DNA of 64,000 nucleotides, taken from assembly GCA_015143295.1 (NCBI GenBank), contig CM026567.1, positions 9,690,416-9,754,415 of the forward strand, given 5' to 3'. Each line of letters opens with the position of its first letter. The stretch's first letter is position 1. Made by a program: the position numbers and the translations under genes. The notes beneath the pieces were generated by a model that did not search any database, was not told the DNA's origin, and saw only the letters and a program-made list of their open reading frames with translations. Source of the stretch: Tetracentron sinense. Lineage: Eukaryota > Streptophyta > Magnoliopsida > Trochodendrales > Trochodendraceae. Shown here one piece after another: positions 63,401 to 64,000 of this stretch.

Positions 63401-64000
63401 ATGTAATATTTTCTTATTGTTTATTATATGCACATGCTCTTGAAATCTCGGTTCATGCTATCATGCGTGCTCTTGTGCGTGCCAATAATAACAATCGTGG
63501 GAATGCACTTAACAAAAGAGATATAGCATTACAATTCAATTCATAATATTAGCATAGGTAACTTAAGTAATTCACATGACATTGGATCAATTCATCATCT
63601 ATAAGAACACATGCATAAAACCTATTTCCATTTTCTCTATCTAAGTCGTTTATTCATAGTTTAGGCATTTTGTCAAACACAACACATGCACTGTTTCTTA
63701 ATATTTCATCTTGTTCTTTTTAGCGCATATTTTCCATCCAAACATCAAGGTAAGTTCATTATTGGTAAAATACCCATCTACCATTTCCATCGCACACATC
63801 ACACAACATACATCTCGGCATCCAATCGCCACATCCAACATTCCATCTACACATCCACACCTTTTCCATTATCTTGTTTATATTTAATGGGGGATAACAG
63901 ATTTCGTAAAAAGGAAAACATAATATAAAGAATCAAGTTTTTATATAGAAAACCTAGGTTTTTGCTAGGGAAAGTTAGTAGGGTGTACTAACCTTAGATC

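Larger units (their letters stand above)
39312..64000 (-). mobile_element. Tekay-type chromovirus Tekay-2, broken, with several nested insertions
   Basis: Reads right to left. Visible parts: 5' LTR from 61,966 to beyond the right edge, primer site 61,950-61,961, gag start 61,487, SIRE insertion 47,896-61,395, rest of gag, protease, polymerase to 43,343, polypurine tract 43,204-43,216, 3' LTR 39,312-43,203. The LTRs begin TGTAGAACCC and end ..GTCGTGACA / GTCGCGACA. Over the 345 bp both ends share here I count about 22 differences (6%), so older than Tekay-1 and SIRE, perhaps 2 My or more at usual plant rates. The polymerase is broken into roughly ten pieces. Confidence 0.9.
61966..64000 (-). 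repeat. Tekay-2 5' LTR, partial, split by a family C LTR
   Basis: 61,966-62,305 aligns with 39,312-39,653 of the 3' LTR. It is then interrupted by the family C LTR at 62,306. The remainder is beyond the right edge. Confidence 0.85.
62306..64000 (-). mobile_element. Chromovirus LTR of family C, runs off the right edge
   Basis: Starts (plus strand) tgtaacgccctgaaatacccc, like the end of the LTR at 56,597, and aligns with it throughout. The possible target duplication is acgcc (62,301-62,305), with its partner outside the window. Whether it is solo or part of a full element cannot be seen. Bases 63,410-64,000 hold no gene. Confidence 0.85.

Noticed and set aside
1-64000. tRNA, rRNA or miRNA genes
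   Set aside because: I looked for cloverleaf boxes (TGGY..GTTCRA) and long foldbacks apart from MITEs and found none I could support. The tRNA-like words seen are primer binding sites.

Overview
The window is a piece of a flowering-plant nuclear genome, most likely a eudicot with a large, repeat-rich genome. Evidence: spliced genes with GT-AG introns, Ty3-gypsy (Tekay chromovirus, Ogre/Tat) and Ty1-copia (SIRE) elements with plant-type primer sites, MITEs and Helitrons. The species cannot be read from the sequence. I can support one intact host gene. Nearly everything else is transposon, with insertions nested inside one another.

Left nest (1-28,062): a minus-strand Ogre/Tat element runs off the left edge and ends at 28,062 with its 5' LTR. 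Into it went four plus-strand insertions of a Tekay-type chromovirus family or their descendants: a solo LTR (1,588-3,878), a near-complete element Tekay-1 (5,125-20,078) and a solo LTR (20,169-22,731), while Tekay-1 itself carries two more solo LTRs (9,057-11,446 in gag; 15,141-17,656, reversed, in its 3' LTR). All five insertions have perfect 5-bp target duplications that I could read: ggagt, gcatc, atccc, taatg, acgat.

Gene island (28,063-39,311): a 2-oxoglutarate-dependent dioxygenase gene on the minus strand (30,383-31,849; three exons, 365 residues) that looks like a scopoletin 8-hydroxylase / feruloyl-CoA 6'-hydroxylase. Around it are a complete small Helitron with A|T target, a Mutator-type MITE with 10-bp target duplication, Tourist-like MITEs, a duplicated upstream block, a CCA-rich microsatellite, and remnants of Copia elements.

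Right nest (39,312-64,000): an old Copia end is cut by a broken minus-strand chromovirus, Tekay-2. Its gag is cut by a younger minus-strand SIRE-type Copia (47,896-61,395), whose gag is cut by a reversed solo LTR (56,597-59,002). Further chromovirus LTRs sit in Tekay-2's own LTRs (39,964-41,975; 62,306 to the right edge).

Most interesting: the LTRs of at least four diverged chromovirus families here all carry, just after a conserved hairpin, a short open reading frame of 35-52 codons whose product has the core PWVEEEYVEE. Two copies of one family differ almost only at silent positions. I know of no description of it. Second, a module of short palindromes (ACCGATCGATCGGT type) around a fixed spacer is shared between the LTRs of Gypsy and Copia elements. 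Third, both Tekay copies have an intron-like AT-rich segment at the same place between gag and protease.
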